From Thalassotalea mangrovi (GTDB taxonomy: Bacteria > Pseudomonadota > Gammaproteobacteria > Enterobacterales > Alteromonadaceae), in the NCBI RefSeq assembly GCF_005116735.1, contig NZ_SWDB01000028.1, positions 1 to 64,000 of the forward strand: a DNA stretch of 64,000 nucleotides. The letters run 5' to 3'. Below are positions 45,583-56,298 of this stretch, one piece after another (within the stretch, counting starts at the first letter, position 1; each line of letters starts with the position of its first letter). The position numbers and the translations under genes were made by a program. Below the pieces are notes generated by a model. That model saw only the letters and a program-made list of their open reading frames with translations, did no database searches and was not told the origin of the DNA.

Positions 45583-47445
45583 TTAAACCTCATCTACCGA
45601 ATGCCCTGCTAGTGCCGTCTTGATGGAAGAATCCATACGACGTTCTGCAAAGCTGGCTGTAATTGTATCGACATCTTTGATGGCCTGTTCAATCTGGGCA
45701 ATATCCGATGTCTGACTGATTTTCGTTAATTGCGCAAGGGCATTTTCAATCGCCGCAAGCTCATCATCCGTTAACAGGGCATTACCATCCTGTTGCACTG
45801 CCGCTTGTACGGCTTCAACCACGCGCGCCGCTTCAACTTGCTGCTCTTTAAGCATGCGAGCCTGAATATCGCCTTTGGCATGGGTGACACTTTCCTTCAG
45901 CATTTTGATAATGTCGCCCTCTTCCAGGCCAAAGGAAGGCTTCACTTCAATCGATGCTTCGACGCCGGTGGATTTTTCCATGGCGCTGACACTTAGCAAG
46001 CCATCGGCATCCACTTTAAACGTCACCCGAATGTGCGCAGCTCCTGCCGCCATGGCTGGGATGCCCCGCAATTCAAAGCGAGCCAGGGAGCGGCAATCTT
46101 CGACTAACTCTCGCTCGCCCTGCAAAACATGCACCGCCATCGCCGTTTGTCCATCTTTGAACGTAGTAAACTCCTGCGCTTTGGCAACCGGGATGGTTGA
46201 GTTTCGAGGAATGATTTTCTCGACCAGACCGCCCATGGTTTCAAGACCCAGCGATAAAGGCGTTACATCCAGTAGCAGCATCTCACTATCCGGCTTATTA
46301 CCGGCTAATACATCAGCCTGGATAGCAGCACCGATCGCAACCACTTTATCTGGATCAATGGAGGTCAAAGGCTGACGTTTAAAATAATCACCGACCTGTT
46401 CACGTACCAGGGGCACTCGGGTAGATCCGCCCACCATTACCACTTCATGGACGTCGCTGGTACTAACGCCAGCATCTTTTAACGCCCGGCGACAGGCCCG
46501 CAATGTCTTGCTCACCAGCGGCATGATCAGTTCATTGAGTGTTGCTTTGCTTAGCTCAAGGGTTAAGGTTTGTTGCTGATGGTTGATCACCACCTCAACA
46601 CTATCCTGTGAGGATAATAATTCTTTGGCGCGACAGGCCTGCTCCAGTAATTGCCGCTCAAGTTGATGTGAAAGCGGTCGCTGCAGCTCAAATTCGCTGA
46701 CCAGATAATCGACAATGGCATTGTCAAAATCATCACCACCCAGGGCCGAATCACCGCCCGTCGACAGCACTTCAAATACGCCTTTATTCAGACGTAGGAT
46801 GGAAATATCAAACGTGCCACCGCCTAAATCATAAACGGCGATAACCCCTTCCTGTGCGGAATCCAGACCATAAGCGACCGCCGCAGCGGTGGGCTCATTC
46901 AACAAACGCAGGACTTTAACCCCGGCAAGGGTTGCGGCATCTTTGGTGCTTTGACGTTGAGCGTCATCGAAATACGCCGGAACGGTAATCACTACGCCTT
47001 CGAGATCCCCACCTAACGCTTGCTTAGCTCGTTCCACCAGTGTTGATAGCACTTCGGAAGAGACCTGCACCGGATTAATGTCACCTTGCACGGTGGCGAT
47101 ACTAGGATGATCCTCATTACCGCTAAAGGTATAAGGTAAATTAGGATATTTTTGCTTGATATCCGCCAGTGATCGCCCCAACAGGCGCTTGGCTGAAACA
47201 ATGGTATTTTGTGGGTCTTCGATGGCCAGTGCCTTGGCGCTGTCACCAACCAGGATTTTGTCCTGCTGATAACTGACAATTGACGGCAGAATATCCCGAC
47301 CTTCTGCGTCCGTTAAGGTTTTTGGTAAACCACTTTGAACGCTGGCGACCAGTGAGTTGGTGGTACCCAGGTCGATACCTGCAGCCAGTCGATGTTGATG
47401 GGGAACCGTGCTTTGACCCGGTTCTGCAATTTGTAATAACGCCAT
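45583..47445 (-). CDS. hscA: Hsp70-type chaperone HscA
   Basis: The 620-residue protein has the nucleotide-binding motifs [28 protein letters not shown] and [17 protein letters not shown], and a substrate-binding domain from about residue 390. It works with HscB to release clusters from IscU, which carries the LPPVK recognition motif. Length fits HscA (616 in E. coli). Confidence 0.96.
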   Translation of the reverse strand: MALLQIAEPGQSTVPHQHRLAAGIDLGTTNSLVASVQSGLPKTLTDAEGRDILPSIVSYQQDKILVGDSAKALAIEDPQNTIVSAKRLLGRSLADIKQKYPNLPYTFSGNEDHPSIATVQGDINPVQVSSEVLSTLVERAKQALGGDLEGVVITVPAYFDDAQRQSTKDAATLAGVKVLRLLNEPTAAAVAYGLDSAQEGVIAVYDLGGGTFDISILRLNKGVFEVLSTGGDSALGGDDFDNAIVDYLVSEFELQRPLSHQLERQLLEQACRAKELLSSQDSVEVVINHQQQTLTLELSKATLNELIMPLVSKTLRACRRALKDAGVSTSDVHEVVMVGGSTRVPLVREQVGDYFKRQPLTSIDPDKVVAIGAAIQADVLAGNKPDSEMLLLDVTPLSLGLETMGGLVEKIIPRNSTIPVAKAQEFTTFKDGQTAMAVHVLQGERELVEDCRSLARFELRGIPAMAAGAAHIRVTFKVDADGLLSVSAMEKSTGVEASIEVKPSFGLEEGDIIKMLKESVTHAKGDIQARMLKEQQVEAARVVEAVQAAVQQDGNALLTDDELAAIENALAQLTKISQTSDIAQIEQAIKDVDTITASFAERRMDSSIKTALAGHSVDEV

Positions 47446-47461
47446 AATCTGTTCTTAATAA

Positions 47462-47989
47462 TTAATCGTCGAATAAAGTATCTTCTATGCGCTCAAGTTC
47501 AATATATAACTTTTGATAAAACTTAAGTTTGCGCAGAACCTCACCGGCCTGCTGGTTGGCCGTATCGCTGTGTTGCCCGAGCAGCTGTTCAAACTCCTGC
47601 CAAAGCTGGCGCGATTGAATATCCAGGGTTTCTTCTGCAGACATAAGCGCAGTATCGATGTCTTTGGCAAATTTAATCTCCGCCAGCATTTCCCGCAGTT
47701 CCATTTGTACCATCAAAAAGTCCACATCCTGGAATGTAGACTGTTCTTCCGGCAGTTCGGTATTACGCAGTTGTAACAGATACTCGCCGCGCTTTACGGG
47801 ATTTTTCAACGTTTGATACGCATCGTTGATTTGTGAAGATTTTTGCACCGCCAACATTTGATCCTGGCTCGATGAATGCGCAAAACGGTCCGGGTGGACC
47901 GTTTTTTGTAAAGCCTGGTATGTGGTTGCCAGCGAGGTTAAATCAATCGAAAAATCGGCCTCTAAACCAAATAATTCAAAGTAATTCAA
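47462..47989 (-). CDS. hscB: J-domain co-chaperone HscB
   Basis: The 175-residue protein has an N-terminal J domain with the HPDR tetrad (TVHPDRFAH) and a C-terminal helical IscU-binding domain. It stimulates HscA ATPase. Confidence 0.95.
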   Translation of the reverse strand: MNYFELFGLEADFSIDLTSLATTYQALQKTVHPDRFAHSSSQDQMLAVQKSSQINDAYQTLKNPVKRGEYLLQLRNTELPEEQSTFQDVDFLMVQMELREMLAEIKFAKDIDTALMSAEETLDIQSRQLWQEFEQLLGQHSDTANQQAGEVLRKLKFYQKLYIELERIEDTLFDD

Positions 47990-48014
47990 TAGGGGTCACC
48001 GTGGGTGGTTGGTA

Positions 48015-48338
48015 TTAAACGTTGAAGCTCTCACCACAACCACATTCGCCTTTGGCGTTCGGGTTGGTGAACTGAAAACCTTCGTTCAGGCCTTCTTTTA
48101 CGAAGTCCAGCTCGGTACCTTGTAAATAAGCCAAAGACTTGCTGTCGATGATGACATTAACATCATCGACTTCAAACACTTCGTCATCGGCATTAAGTTC
48201 ATCGACGAACTCAAGCACATAGGCAAGACCTGAACAGCCGGTGGTTTTAATGCCCAAACGCAATCCTATCCCTTTGCCTCGATTAGCCAGAAAAGATTTT
48301 ACTCGTTCAGACGCCGCCGCCGTCATAGTTACAGCCAT
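48015..48338 (-). CDS. iscA: A-type Fe-S carrier IscA
   Basis: The 107-residue protein has the three conserved Cys, one in TTGCSGLAY and two in ECGCGESF. It transfers clusters to targets. Confidence 0.95.
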   Translation of the reverse strand: MAVTMTAAASERVKSFLANRGKGIGLRLGIKTTGCSGLAYVLEFVDELNADDEVFEVDDVNVIIDSKSLAYLQGTELDFVKEGLNEGFQFTNPNAKGECGCGESFNV

Positions 48339-48351
48339 GTTTTACTCCGAA

Positions 48352-48735
48352 TTACTCTTTGTTTTTTGCGCGATAATCGTCGATAGCTGCCTTGATAGCG
48401 TCTTCCGCTAGAATCGAGCAATGAATTTTCACCGGCGGTAACGCCAGTTCTTCAGCAATCGCGGTATTTTTGATCTCCGCGGCTTCCTCAATAGACTTGC
48501 CCTTTACCCATTCGGTAACCAGGGAGCTGGAAGCAATTGCTGAACCACAACCATAAGTTTTAAACTTGGCGTCTTCAATGATGCCTTTGTCGTCAATTTT
48601 AAGTTGTAATTTCATCACGTCACCGCAAGCCGGTGCGCCTACCATACCCGTTGCAACCTTAGGATCGTTTTTGTCGAACGAACCTACATTGCGTGGATTT
48701 TCATAATGATCAATAACTTTGTCACTGTAAGCCAT
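48352..48735 (-). CDS. iscU: Fe-S scaffold IscU
   Basis: The 127-residue protein has cluster Cys in GAPACGDVM, YGCGSAIASS and KIHCSILAEDA, and the LPPVK motif recognised by HscA. It is where clusters are built with sulfur from IscS. Confidence 0.96.
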   Translation of the reverse strand: MAYSDKVIDHYENPRNVGSFDKNDPKVATGMVGAPACGDVMKLQLKIDDKGIIEDAKFKTYGCGSAIASSSLVTEWVKGKSIEEAAEIKNTAIAEELALPPVKIHCSILAEDAIKAAIDDYRAKNKE

Positions 48736-48760
48736 AATAAACCCCTTTGAGACACTAACG

Positions 48761-49975
48761 TTAGTGTGCTACCCACTCCACTTTGTCTAAATCTACACCG
48801 TCCTGGAACATTTCCCACAATGGTGACATATCACGTAAATGTGTGATCGCCTTGCGAATCAGCTCAATGGCATAATCCACTTCTTCTTCCGTGGTAAAAC
48901 GTCCAAAACTGAAACGAATTGAACTGTGTGCCATCTCATCATTCAGGCCCAGGGCACGAAGTACGTACGAAGGTTCCAAACTTGCCGATGTACAGGCTGA
49001 ACCGGAAGATACCGCCAGGTCTTTTAATGACATGATTAAAGACTCGCCTTCAACGAAGTTGAAACTGACGTTCAGGTTGCCCGGATAACGCTGATTGAAA
49101 TCACCGTTGACAAACACTTGTTCCAAATCCTTGATGCCCGCCATCATGCGATCTCGCATTGCCGTAACGTGTTCAAGGTCTTGCTGCATTTCTTCTTTGG
49201 CTATGCGGCAGGCTTCACCCATGCCAACAATCTGGTGCGTTGGTAAGGTACCACTGCGCATGCCACGCTCGTGGCCACCACCGTGCATTTGCGCTTCCAG
49301 GCGAATACGCGGCTTACGACGCACATATAAGGCACCAATCCCCTTAGGACCGTACATCTTATGAGCAGAGAACGACATTAAATCGACTTTCAGTTCCTGC
49401 AAATCGATTGGAATTTTACCAGCACTTTGCGCAGCATCGACGTGAAAAATAATTTTGCGGGCACGACACAGTTCACCGATGGCGGCAATATCCTGAATCA
49501 CACCGATTTCATTGTTCACATGCATGATGCTGACCAGTACCGTATCGTCGCGCATCGCCGCTTCTAATTTAGCCAGGTCGACCAGGCCATTAGACTCAGG
49601 GTCCAGATAGGTCACTTCAAAGCCTTGACGCTCCAGTTCACGACAGGTATCCAAAACCGCTTTGTGCTCGGTTTTGCAGGTGATAATGTGCTTACCTTTT
49701 TTCTGATAGAAACGCGCCGCACCTTTGATCGCCAGGTTGTCAGATTCGGTTGCACCCGAAGTAAAGACGATTTCGCGCGGGTCAGCGTTGATCAGGTCAG
49801 CAATTTGATTACGGGCAATATCGACCGCTTCTTCTGCCTGCCAACCAAACTTGTGAGAACGACTTGCTGGGTTACCGTAAGTACCGTCAGTCGTCAGGAA
49901 TTCCATCATTTTTTCAGCAACACGCTTATCAACCGGTGTTGTTGCTGAATAATCAAGATAAATAGGTAATTTCAT
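48761..49975 (-). CDS. iscS: Cysteine desulfurase IscS
   Basis: The 404-residue PLP enzyme has the PLP-lysine motif [12 protein letters not shown] and the catalytic Cys in [14 protein letters not shown] (near residue 328). It feeds sulfur to IscU and also to ThiI, which is in this window. Length equals E. coli IscS. Confidence 0.97.
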   Translation of the reverse strand: MKLPIYLDYSATTPVDKRVAEKMMEFLTTDGTYGNPASRSHKFGWQAEEAVDIARNQIADLINADPREIVFTSGATESDNLAIKGAARFYQKKGKHIITCKTEHKAVLDTCRELERQGFEVTYLDPESNGLVDLAKLEAAMRDDTVLVSIMHVNNEIGVIQDIAAIGELCRARKIIFHVDAAQSAGKIPIDLQELKVDLMSFSAHKMYGPKGIGALYVRRKPRIRLEAQMHGGGHERGMRSGTLPTHQIVGMGEACRIAKEEMQQDLEHVTAMRDRMMAGIKDLEQVFVNGDFNQRYPGNLNVSFNFVEGESLIMSLKDLAVSSGSACTSASLEPSYVLRALGLNDEMAHSSIRFSFGRFTTEEEVDYAIELIRKAITHLRDMSPLWEMFQDGVDLDKVEWVAH

Positions 49976-50003
49976 TAATAAGTTGCCTCTGCTAACGCTG
50001 GAT

Positions 50004-50510
50004 TTACCATTCGTTAATAATGCTTCTGGTTGAAATCAAAGTGCCGACTTGCTTATCTTCACTATGCAAAGAATGTTCGAGATCCTGTCGCTTCGCCACT
50101 TTTTGCACATCACCCTGGTTAACCAGTTCCGACAAGGTGATGCCACTTAAAAATTCTGCAATCCGATTACTCAGGTCACTCCACAAATTGTGGGTCAGGC
50201 ACTGATGTCCGCTCTGGCAATTGCCTTTGCCATGACATTTGGTGGCATCAACACTTTCATCAACAGCATTAATGACATCAGCGATAGCAATCTCGGCACT
50301 GCATCGTCCCAGGCGATAGCCGCCACCAGGACCTCTGACACTGCAAACCAGCCCCTGTTTGCGTAATCGGGAAAATAATTGTTCAAGGTAAGACAGGGAA
50401 ATTCCCTGGCGTTCAGAAATATCTGCCAAAGGAACCGGGCCCTGTTCAGCATGAATGGCTACATCAAGCATCGCTGTTACCGCGTAGCGGCCTTTGGAAG
50501 TTAATTTCAT
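50004..50510 (-). CDS. iscR: Fe-S responsive regulator IscR
   Basis: The start at 50510 ([18 protein letters not shown]) has AAAGG upstream and matches the family; an ATG at 50534 is less likely. The 168-residue protein has an Rrf2 winged helix and the cluster ligands [13 protein letters not shown]. With its cluster it represses the isc operon, and two sites lie in its own promoter. Confidence 0.95.
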   Translation of the reverse strand: MKLTSKGRYAVTAMLDVAIHAEQGPVPLADISERQGISLSYLEQLFSRLRKQGLVCSVRGPGGGYRLGRCSAEIAIADVINAVDESVDATKCHGKGNCQSGHQCLTHNLWSDLSNRIAEFLSGITLSELVNQGDVQKVAKRQDLEHSLHSEDKQVGTLISTRSIINEW

Positions 50511-50600
50511 GGTGTTACCTTTGAGTCGCTGCAAACGCGCAGACTGAAAATCCTGGCCGGAAACCTTATTTTTCGGTTGCCGGCTAGCATTGCAGCGCGC

Positions 50601-50628
50601 ATTTTACTTATCCTAGTAAAATAGTCAA
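50601..50628 (-). promoter_or_regulatory. Promoter of the isc operon
   Basis: On the minus strand, TTGACT (50623-50628) and TAAAAT (50601-50606) are 16 bp apart, and both IscR sites overlap or abut it. Confidence 0.75.
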
Positions 50629-50632
50629 CTAA
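50608..50632 (-). promoter_or_regulatory. IscR type 1 site, proximal
   Basis: On the minus strand this reads TTAGTTGACTATTTT then ACTAGGATAA. It fits the IscR type 1 pattern (ATASYYGACT then RWWWYAGTCRRSTAT) at most positions and covers the -35. Confidence 0.75.
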
Positions 50633-50657
50633 ATACCTTAGTATTTTACTCAAGTAT
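50633..50657 (-). promoter_or_regulatory. IscR type 1 site, distal
   Basis: On the minus strand this reads ATACTTGAGTAAAAT then ACTAAGGTAT, about 22 of 25 positions in agreement with the type 1 pattern. It abuts the proximal site, as in E. coli. Confidence 0.75.
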
Positions 50658-50673
50658 TAGGGGAAGGGTCAAA

Positions 50674-51477
50674 TTATATTTTCGGATCAAAGGAGTCCTG
50701 GGCGGCTTTGCGGCGTTCTGCCGCGGCTTTTTCATCCTCGCTGAACTCGCGCACATGCAAAGGCGGCAGCTCTTCTTCACAGACCTTGCCCCCCACATGA
50801 TTAACCGCAATCGTCACTTCCCGCAGCTTATTATCCAGTAACTGCACATGGTCAAGTAGACGGCCAATGGCTTTGGCAACCGGATCCGGGTTGTCGGCCG
50901 AAACAGCATAGGCATCAAAGCCATATTTTTTCGCCATTTCCTGGCGTTGCTGGTGTTGAGGGTCATTGCTGCTGACGATGCGTCCGGGAATACCAACGAC
51001 GGTGGCGCCTTCAGGAACATCCTTTACCACCACGGCATTAGAACCGATGCGGGCACCATCTCCTACATTGAGCGGGCCAAGTACCTTGGCACCGGCACCA
51101 ATAACCACATTATTCCCCAGGGTCGGGTGCCGTTTGCCTGCTTTCCAGCTGGTACCGCCAAGGGTAACACCATGGTAGACGGTGCAGTCATCACCAATTT
51201 CAGCAGTTTCACCAATGACAATGCCCATACCATGATCGATAAAAAAGCGACGGCCAATGGTTGCCCCGGGATGAATCTCGACCCCGGTAAACCAGCGAAA
51301 TAGTGTCGATAAAAAGCGCGCCAGCCAGCGCAGTTTATGCTCCCATAACCATTTGGTCAGACAATGTCCCCATATGGCATGTAAACCGGGATAATTGAAC
51401 AAGACTTCCAGTGCATTGCGTGCCGCAGGGTCACGATCAAATACACTGTTAATATCTTCTTTTATTCGTTCAAACAT
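50674..51477 (-). CDS. cysE: Serine O-acetyltransferase
   Basis: The start at 51477 ([21 protein letters not shown]) has AGGAAAG upstream. The 267-residue protein has a helical N-terminus, then hexapeptide repeats of a left-handed beta helix with [19 protein letters not shown] and [11 protein letters not shown]. It makes O-acetylserine for cysteine synthesis. Its place before iscR links cysteine supply to Fe-S assembly. The C-terminal tail is long and charged. Confidence 0.93.
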   Translation of the reverse strand: MFERIKEDINSVFDRDPAARNALEVLFNYPGLHAIWGHCLTKWLWEHKLRWLARFLSTLFRWFTGVEIHPGATIGRRFFIDHGMGIVIGETAEIGDDCTVYHGVTLGGTSWKAGKRHPTLGNNVVIGAGAKVLGPLNVGDGARIGSNAVVVKDVPEGATVVGIPGRIVSSNDPQHQQRQEMAKKYGFDAYAVSADNPDPVAKAIGRLLDHVQLLDNKLREVTIAVNHVGGKVCEEELPPLHVREFSEDEKAAAERRKAAQDSFDPKI

Positions 51478-51510
51478 AAACTTTCCTGTGACCGACATTA
51501 GCCGGCTTGG

Positions 51511-52275
51511 TTAATCCTTACTAGCATTGGCAACCGTTTTGTCAATGGAAGCAAGAATGCCGCGTAGCATTTTCAACTCTTTACCATCCGGACGAGCACG
51601 ATTAAACAGACGGCGTACTTTGGTCATGATCAAGCCCGGGTGCTTAGGCACGATAAAACCAGTGCCCTGCAATGACTTTTCAAAATGCTGGTAAAAACGT
51701 TCGGTTTCTTCAACTAACGGATATTGAGTATCATCGTCTTCGTTAATATCGACCTGAGATTGTTCAACATTATGGGCTGCGGATTGATCATCGAGATAAT
51801 TCATCCGAATTTCATAACTCAGAGTTTGCACCGCCATAGCCAGGTTCAGGGAACTGTATTCTGGATTCGCTGGTATTGCCACATGATAATGACACAACTG
51901 TAACTCATCATTGGTTAAGCCACTGCTTTCACGGCCAAACACCAGGGCCACCGGATATTGTTTGCCTTCTTCAACCATTTTCTTACCACAACTGCGCGGT
52001 TCGAGCATTGGCCATGGTAAAGTACGGGAACGAGCACTGGTGCCAACCACCAGACCACAATCTGAGATGGCTTCCTCTAACGTGCTAACCACAGTGGCGT
52101 TGGCTAATACATCGGTTGCACCAGCCGCCAGAGCCTGCGCCTGACCGTTGGGCATCTCCATTGGGTCGACCAGCACCAGGTTGGTCAGCCCCATGGTTTT
52201 CATAGCACGTGCCGCCGAACCCATATTGCGACAATCGGAGGTGTTAACTAACACGATTTTTACGTTTTCTAACAT
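51511..52275 (-). CDS. trmJ: tRNA Cm32/Um32 methyltransferase TrmJ
   Basis: The 254-residue SPOUT-class protein has [34 protein letters not shown] and a knot region ending [13 protein letters not shown]. It methylates ribose 32 in tRNA anticodon loops. A gene for it between suhB and the cysE/isc genes is usual. Confidence 0.93.
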   Translation of the reverse strand: MLENVKIVLVNTSDCRNMGSAARAMKTMGLTNLVLVDPMEMPNGQAQALAAGATDVLANATVVSTLEEAISDCGLVVGTSARSRTLPWPMLEPRSCGKKMVEEGKQYPVALVFGRESSGLTNDELQLCHYHVAIPANPEYSSLNLAMAVQTLSYEIRMNYLDDQSAAHNVEQSQVDINEDDDTQYPLVEETERFYQHFEKSLQGTGFIVPKHPGLIMTKVRRLFNRARPDGKELKMLRGILASIDKTVANASKD

Positions 52276-52628
52276 TGAGTTAATCTAAATTTTTTCGGTC
52301 ATCAAATTTGCCGGCAATAGTACCATAAAGTGGCGCTGGAATATGAAATTTTCCACGAAATATCCAATATTCTATCCGCCTCGCTGCGTTTTAATAATAA
52401 TAGTTAATTCTTGCTAAGTGTCAGCGGTTCTAAGGACAATCAACCTTTGCACTTCGCATCGAGCAAAATGGTAAGAACTAAACTATAGTTTTGCCAACTG
52501 GGATGGGTCGCCAGACCATCGGTTAACAAGGCAATTTTAAGTATCAGTTTTTGTTCGCAACCGCTTATGCTTTCTGGTATGATGCGCGCCGCTTAAAATT
52601 GTTCTTTTAAAAATTGGGGTAGTCATCT
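52276..52628. other. Intergenic region between trmJ and suhB
   Basis: The 353-bp divergent region has no gene. An extended -10 (TGGTATGAT, hexamer 52578-52583) about 45 bp before suhB is its likely promoter. Confidence 0.55.
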
Positions 52629-53435
52629 ATGCATCCGATGCTAAACATCGCTGTGCGCGCAGCGCGCAGTGCCGGTAACGTTATCTCGCGTGCCTTCGAA
52701 CAACTGGATAAAGTTGAAGTCGAAGCCAAAGGCAGCAATGATTTTGTTACCAATATTGATAAACAAGCTGAAAACATCATTAAAGATATCATTCTGAAAT
52801 CTTACCCGGATCACGCCATTATCGGCGAAGAGAGCGGGCTGACAGCAGGAAAAGATAGCGATTATCAGTGGATTATTGATCCTCTTGATGGCACCACCAA
52901 TTTTGTTCGCGGCATTCCGCACTTTGCCGTATCTATTGCGCTAAAAGTAAAAGGTAAACTGGACCAGGCGGTGGTTTATGACCCCATCCGTGGCGAACTG
53001 TTTACCGCCAGTCGTGGTAAAGGCGCTCAGTTAAATAATGTTCGTATTCGGGTAAAAGGCGGCAAAGACCTGTCTGGCAGCATTCTCGCAACCGGTTTCC
53101 CGTTTAAACAAAAACACAACACCGATGCCTACCTGGCAATGTTTTCCGAACTGTTTGCGAAAACGGCGGATATCCGTCGTGCCGGTAGCGCTGCGTTAGA
53201 TCTTGCTTACGTTGCGGCTGGTCGTATGGATGGTTACTGGGAGCTTGGTTTAAAGCCATGGGACACCGCTGCCGGTGAATTACTGGTGATCGAAGCTGGT
53301 GGCCTGGTGACTGACTTTGTTGGTGGTCACCAACACAGCGCCAGTGGCAACCTGGTCGCTGCCAACCCACGCCTTATCAAACAGATTTTGACGGACATCC
53401 GCCCTCACCTTACCCCGGCGATGAAAGCAAAATAA
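52629..53435 (+). CDS. suhB: Inositol-1-monophosphatase SuhB
   Basis: The 268-residue protein has metal-binding motifs GEESG and WIIDPLDGTTNFVRGIPHF and the C-terminal GLKPWDTAAGELLVIEAGG. Besides phosphatase activity SuhB takes part in rRNA transcription antitermination in E. coli. It is divergent from trmJ. Confidence 0.95.
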   Translation: MHPMLNIAVRAARSAGNVISRAFEQLDKVEVEAKGSNDFVTNIDKQAENIIKDIILKSYPDHAIIGEESGLTAGKDSDYQWIIDPLDGTTNFVRGIPHFAVSIALKVKGKLDQAVVYDPIRGELFTASRGKGAQLNNVRIRVKGGKDLSGSILATGFPFKQKHNTDAYLAMFSELFAKTADIRRAGSAALDLAYVAAGRMDGYWELGLKPWDTAAGELLVIEAGGLVTDFVGGHQHSASGNLVAANPRLIKQILTDIRPHLTPAMKAK

Positions 53436-53474
53436 TATCCTTCGTTTGACTCAATTGAACGAGATTTTCTGTAC

Positions 53475-53502
53475 AAAAGGGAGCCCATTAGCGCTCCCTT
53501 TT
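53475..53502. terminator. Terminator after suhB
   Basis: AAAAGGGAGC and GCTCCCTTTT form a 10-bp stem with an 8-base loop, followed by TTTATTT. Confidence 0.88.
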
Positions 53503-53506
53503 TTAT

Positions 53507-54877
53507 TTATTCAATCAATATTAGTTGCTCCTGGCGGGGATAAAGATACTCAACCTTTTCACCATCAAACCAGGCATCTTCCTCCAGCATAATACGAATC
53601 TCACGCTGCCATTCCGGGATATAGCTTGTCACGTTTAATTCGATGGCATAAGCGGTATTGGCGTGCAGTGGCCACTCCCCAGAACCGGGTAAAAAGCTTT
53701 GATTGTCCCACATGCCAATACTGGTTCCCGCATTGTGACCATATGGGCCAATCGGGTGCGAATAAATGCTTGGCTTCAGCCCTAAAGCAACCGCCTTAGC
53801 GCGCACCGATTGTAATAATTGATTACCTGTAACACCGGTTTTAAAACTGTTGGTGAGCAATGCCTGCAGTTGGTTGCCCTGCGCTAAAGCCTGTTTCAGG
53901 CCTTGAGGGGCGTCTTTTTCGCCAGGCGCCAACACATAAGCATGTTGCTGGATATCGGTATTTAATCCGAGATAACTAATGCCAAAATCAACGTGCAACA
54001 AATCACCATGACCAATCACCGTTTCAGCATTATCTTTATCTTTGCGTTGTAGCGACACACTTGGCTGGAACCAGGTCGTCAGGCCGTAATCATTAACCGT
54101 CTGCCTCAGCCACCAGACAATATCTTCGGTCGTGGTGACGCCGGGTTTGATGACTTGTGAAGAAAATGCGGTATTGATTATCGCCTTGGTAAGTTGCACC
54201 AGGTTCTGATAATGCTTAATCTCACTCGCTGTGCGAGTTTCCAGCCAGGAAACCGCTAACGGTTGTGCTGAGACCAATTTTTTCTGCATCTCTTTTGGCA
54301 GGTTAGCCAGTAATAACTGCTTGTCGGTTACCACCAGGCCATCGGCGAGGCCAATATGCTCAGATTGATTAATGGCTATCGACCCGACATTAAACCTGGC
54401 GATCAATGCCACCAATGCCGCGAATTGACTGCTATGCTCGTTAGCATCCCAGACATTCTGGTAGAATTCACCGACATCATATCTACCCAGTGAATAGGTA
54501 TGAACGTTTTCAGGCTGTAAGGGATCACGGATAAACGCCAGCATGGTACGCCGCCGCGCATGCAACCAGTCGGCTGGTAACAGGGTCTTTAAAATGGGGT
54601 CTTCGTTATATTCGCGAGAGACGATTAGCCACATATCGATATTTTCGCGCTTCATCAGCCCAGGCAAAATGATATCGAGGCGCTCCACCAATAACTGGTC
54701 TTTGCGCAATGCCTGCTGTTTAATACTGCCCACTAAGTTGGCGGCAAGTTGCTCCAGCTCAGTCGCTTTCTCGGTTATCGACGCCTCTGTACTTTGCGCT
54801 TTAGTAACACAAACCACTAACATCAATAACATGGCCGCAGCTCTGCTGCCGTATCGAGAACTTAAGATTAATAACAC
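53507..54877 (-). CDS. Secreted M24-family aminopeptidase-like protein
   Basis: The 456-residue protein starts at a GTG 2 bp after the preceding M28 stop; ATG at 54832 is an alternative. A signal peptide is present. The C-terminal M24 domain shows the expected metal ligands: two Asp in LLHVDFGISYLGLNTDI, His in PIGPYGHNAG, Glu in AIELNVTS and Glu in the IRIMLEEDAWF segment. It resembles Xaa-Pro aminopeptidases. It is paired with an M28-like peptidase, suggesting stepwise use of peptides in the periplasm. Confidence 0.82.
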   Translation of the reverse strand: MLLILSSRYGSRAAAMLLMLVVCVTKAQSTEASITEKATELEQLAANLVGSIKQQALRKDQLLVERLDIILPGLMKRENIDMWLIVSREYNEDPILKTLLPADWLHARRRTMLAFIRDPLQPENVHTYSLGRYDVGEFYQNVWDANEHSSQFAALVALIARFNVGSIAINQSEHIGLADGLVVTDKQLLLANLPKEMQKKLVSAQPLAVSWLETRTASEIKHYQNLVQLTKAIINTAFSSQVIKPGVTTTEDIVWWLRQTVNDYGLTTWFQPSVSLQRKDKDNAETVIGHGDLLHVDFGISYLGLNTDIQQHAYVLAPGEKDAPQGLKQALAQGNQLQALLTNSFKTGVTGNQLLQSVRAKAVALGLKPSIYSHPIGPYGHNAGTSIGMWDNQSFLPGSGEWPLHANTAYAIELNVTSYIPEWQREIRIMLEEDAWFDGEKVEYLYPRQEQLILIE

Positions 54878-54879
54878 GG

Positions 54880-56298
54880 TTAATAGCCTCCAAACGAGCC
54901 AGCCGGCCCCGGGAACACCACCGGAGATTCAAAGCCATCTCGCGATACACTGGCAACGCCGAAGAAATAATTATCAATAACAATATTTTCCAGGATAAAG
55001 CGATCGACATTGCCGACATATTGGCTATGAGTCCACTGCGGTTCGGTCGTTAAGCGCCAGTAAATCCGGTAACCGGCGAGGTTTTCAGCTTGTTTGCCCT
55101 GCGGCTTTTGCCAGCTTAATGTGGTTGATGGTTGCACCGCGCCACTGATTTCAACATTGGCTGGAGGTGCCGGTGCCCAGGCCAGGGACGCCATGCTAAC
55201 CGCATTTAATGAGGTTAACTTAGCGTTGAAGTCAAAATCGACGCCGCTGAGCTCATCGCCATACTGGCGGCCATTTTCGTTGCGTATGTCCTGATGCTGA
55301 CGATCATAATGTTCATTGGTTTCCATAATGCGCACCGCCGGAAAGCCTACCTGGTTAAAGGGTCGGTGGTGCCCGCCTCGGGCAAATCGATCAAGGCGAT
55401 AGACCATCATCAGATCCAAATTGGGTATGTACTTATCGGCAATCACATCGATATAGCGGGCGAGGTTACGCGACGGTGAATCGACTTCTCCTCCGGTAAA
55501 GCGGCGTAACCTGGCCTCCTCTTCGGTTTCCACATAGCGCACTCCTTCTGAAAAAACCCGCGCCGTCGTGTTATTGATAACCCCATTAATGCCAGCGATA
55601 TTACCGATCATATCGTTATTAAGCACCGCCTCGACACGCCAGTTATCTTTGATAGCCTGCTCTGCCATTATTTTACCGCCAAACAGGCCCTGCTCTTCGC
55701 CAGATAAGGCGGCATAAACCAGGGAACCATTGAACTTATACTGGCTCAATATGCGTGCGGCCTCTAACACACCGGCGACGCCGGTAGCATTATCATTGGC
55801 TCCGGGGGAGTCAGCTGTGGCATTTAATGGATCACTGACCCGAGAATCAATATCGCCACTCATGACGACGTAGCGATTGGGGTCAGTCGAGCCTTTTTGA
55901 ATGGCGATGATGTTCACCACTTGCGTAGGTTCAGGAATACGTTTTTCACCAGAAAACGTCTGTTTTTGCTCAATAACTTCAAGGCAAGCACCACATGCCG
56001 CGGATATTTTTTCAAACTCACTTTTGATCCAGCGACGAGCCGCGCCAATCCCCCGGCGCTCCGACTCGGTTTCAGATAAGGTGTGCCGGGTTCCGAAACT
56101 CACCAGTTTAGTAACGTCTCGCTGCAGATTTTCGGCACTGGTAGCGCGCTGAATGTCCCGCAGCACCAGGTGTTCCGATGGCGGCACTGTGACCGCTTCT
56201 GCAGCATTCGATGCTATCGGCAGGAGTGCAAACAGGGTCAGAGGTGAAGATAATATTGACGAGCGAAAAACTGATGTCAGCAAGCGTTTATTAACCAT
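54880..56298 (-). CDS. M28-like secreted peptidase with C-terminal Fn3-like domain
   Basis: The 472-residue protein has a signal peptide, an M28 domain (about residues 45-370) and an immunoglobulin/Fn3-like C-terminus (VEISGAVQPSTTLSWQKPQ). Expected ligands are seen at Asp in PGANDNATG, Glu pair in SGEEQGLFGG and Asp in NNDMIGN. At the first zinc-ligand position, where relatives have His, it reads Asp149 (SGDIDS), with the neighbouring Asp151 kept. The same replacement may be common in a subfamily. Activity is likely but not certain. It forms an operon with the M24 gene. Confidence 0.8.
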   Translation of the reverse strand: MVNKRLLTSVFRSSILSSPLTLFALLPIASNAAEAVTVPPSEHLVLRDIQRATSAENLQRDVTKLVSFGTRHTLSETESERRGIGAARRWIKSEFEKISAACGACLEVIEQKQTFSGEKRIPEPTQVVNIIAIQKGSTDPNRYVVMSGDIDSRVSDPLNATADSPGANDNATGVAGVLEAARILSQYKFNGSLVYAALSGEEQGLFGGKIMAEQAIKDNWRVEAVLNNDMIGNIAGINGVINNTTARVFSEGVRYVETEEEARLRRFTGGEVDSPSRNLARYIDVIADKYIPNLDLMMVYRLDRFARGGHHRPFNQVGFPAVRIMETNEHYDRQHQDIRNENGRQYGDELSGVDFDFNAKLTSLNAVSMASLAWAPAPPANVEISGAVQPSTTLSWQKPQGKQAENLAGYRIYWRLTTEPQWTHSQYVGNVDRFILENIVIDNYFFGVASVSRDGFESPVVFPGPAGSFGGY

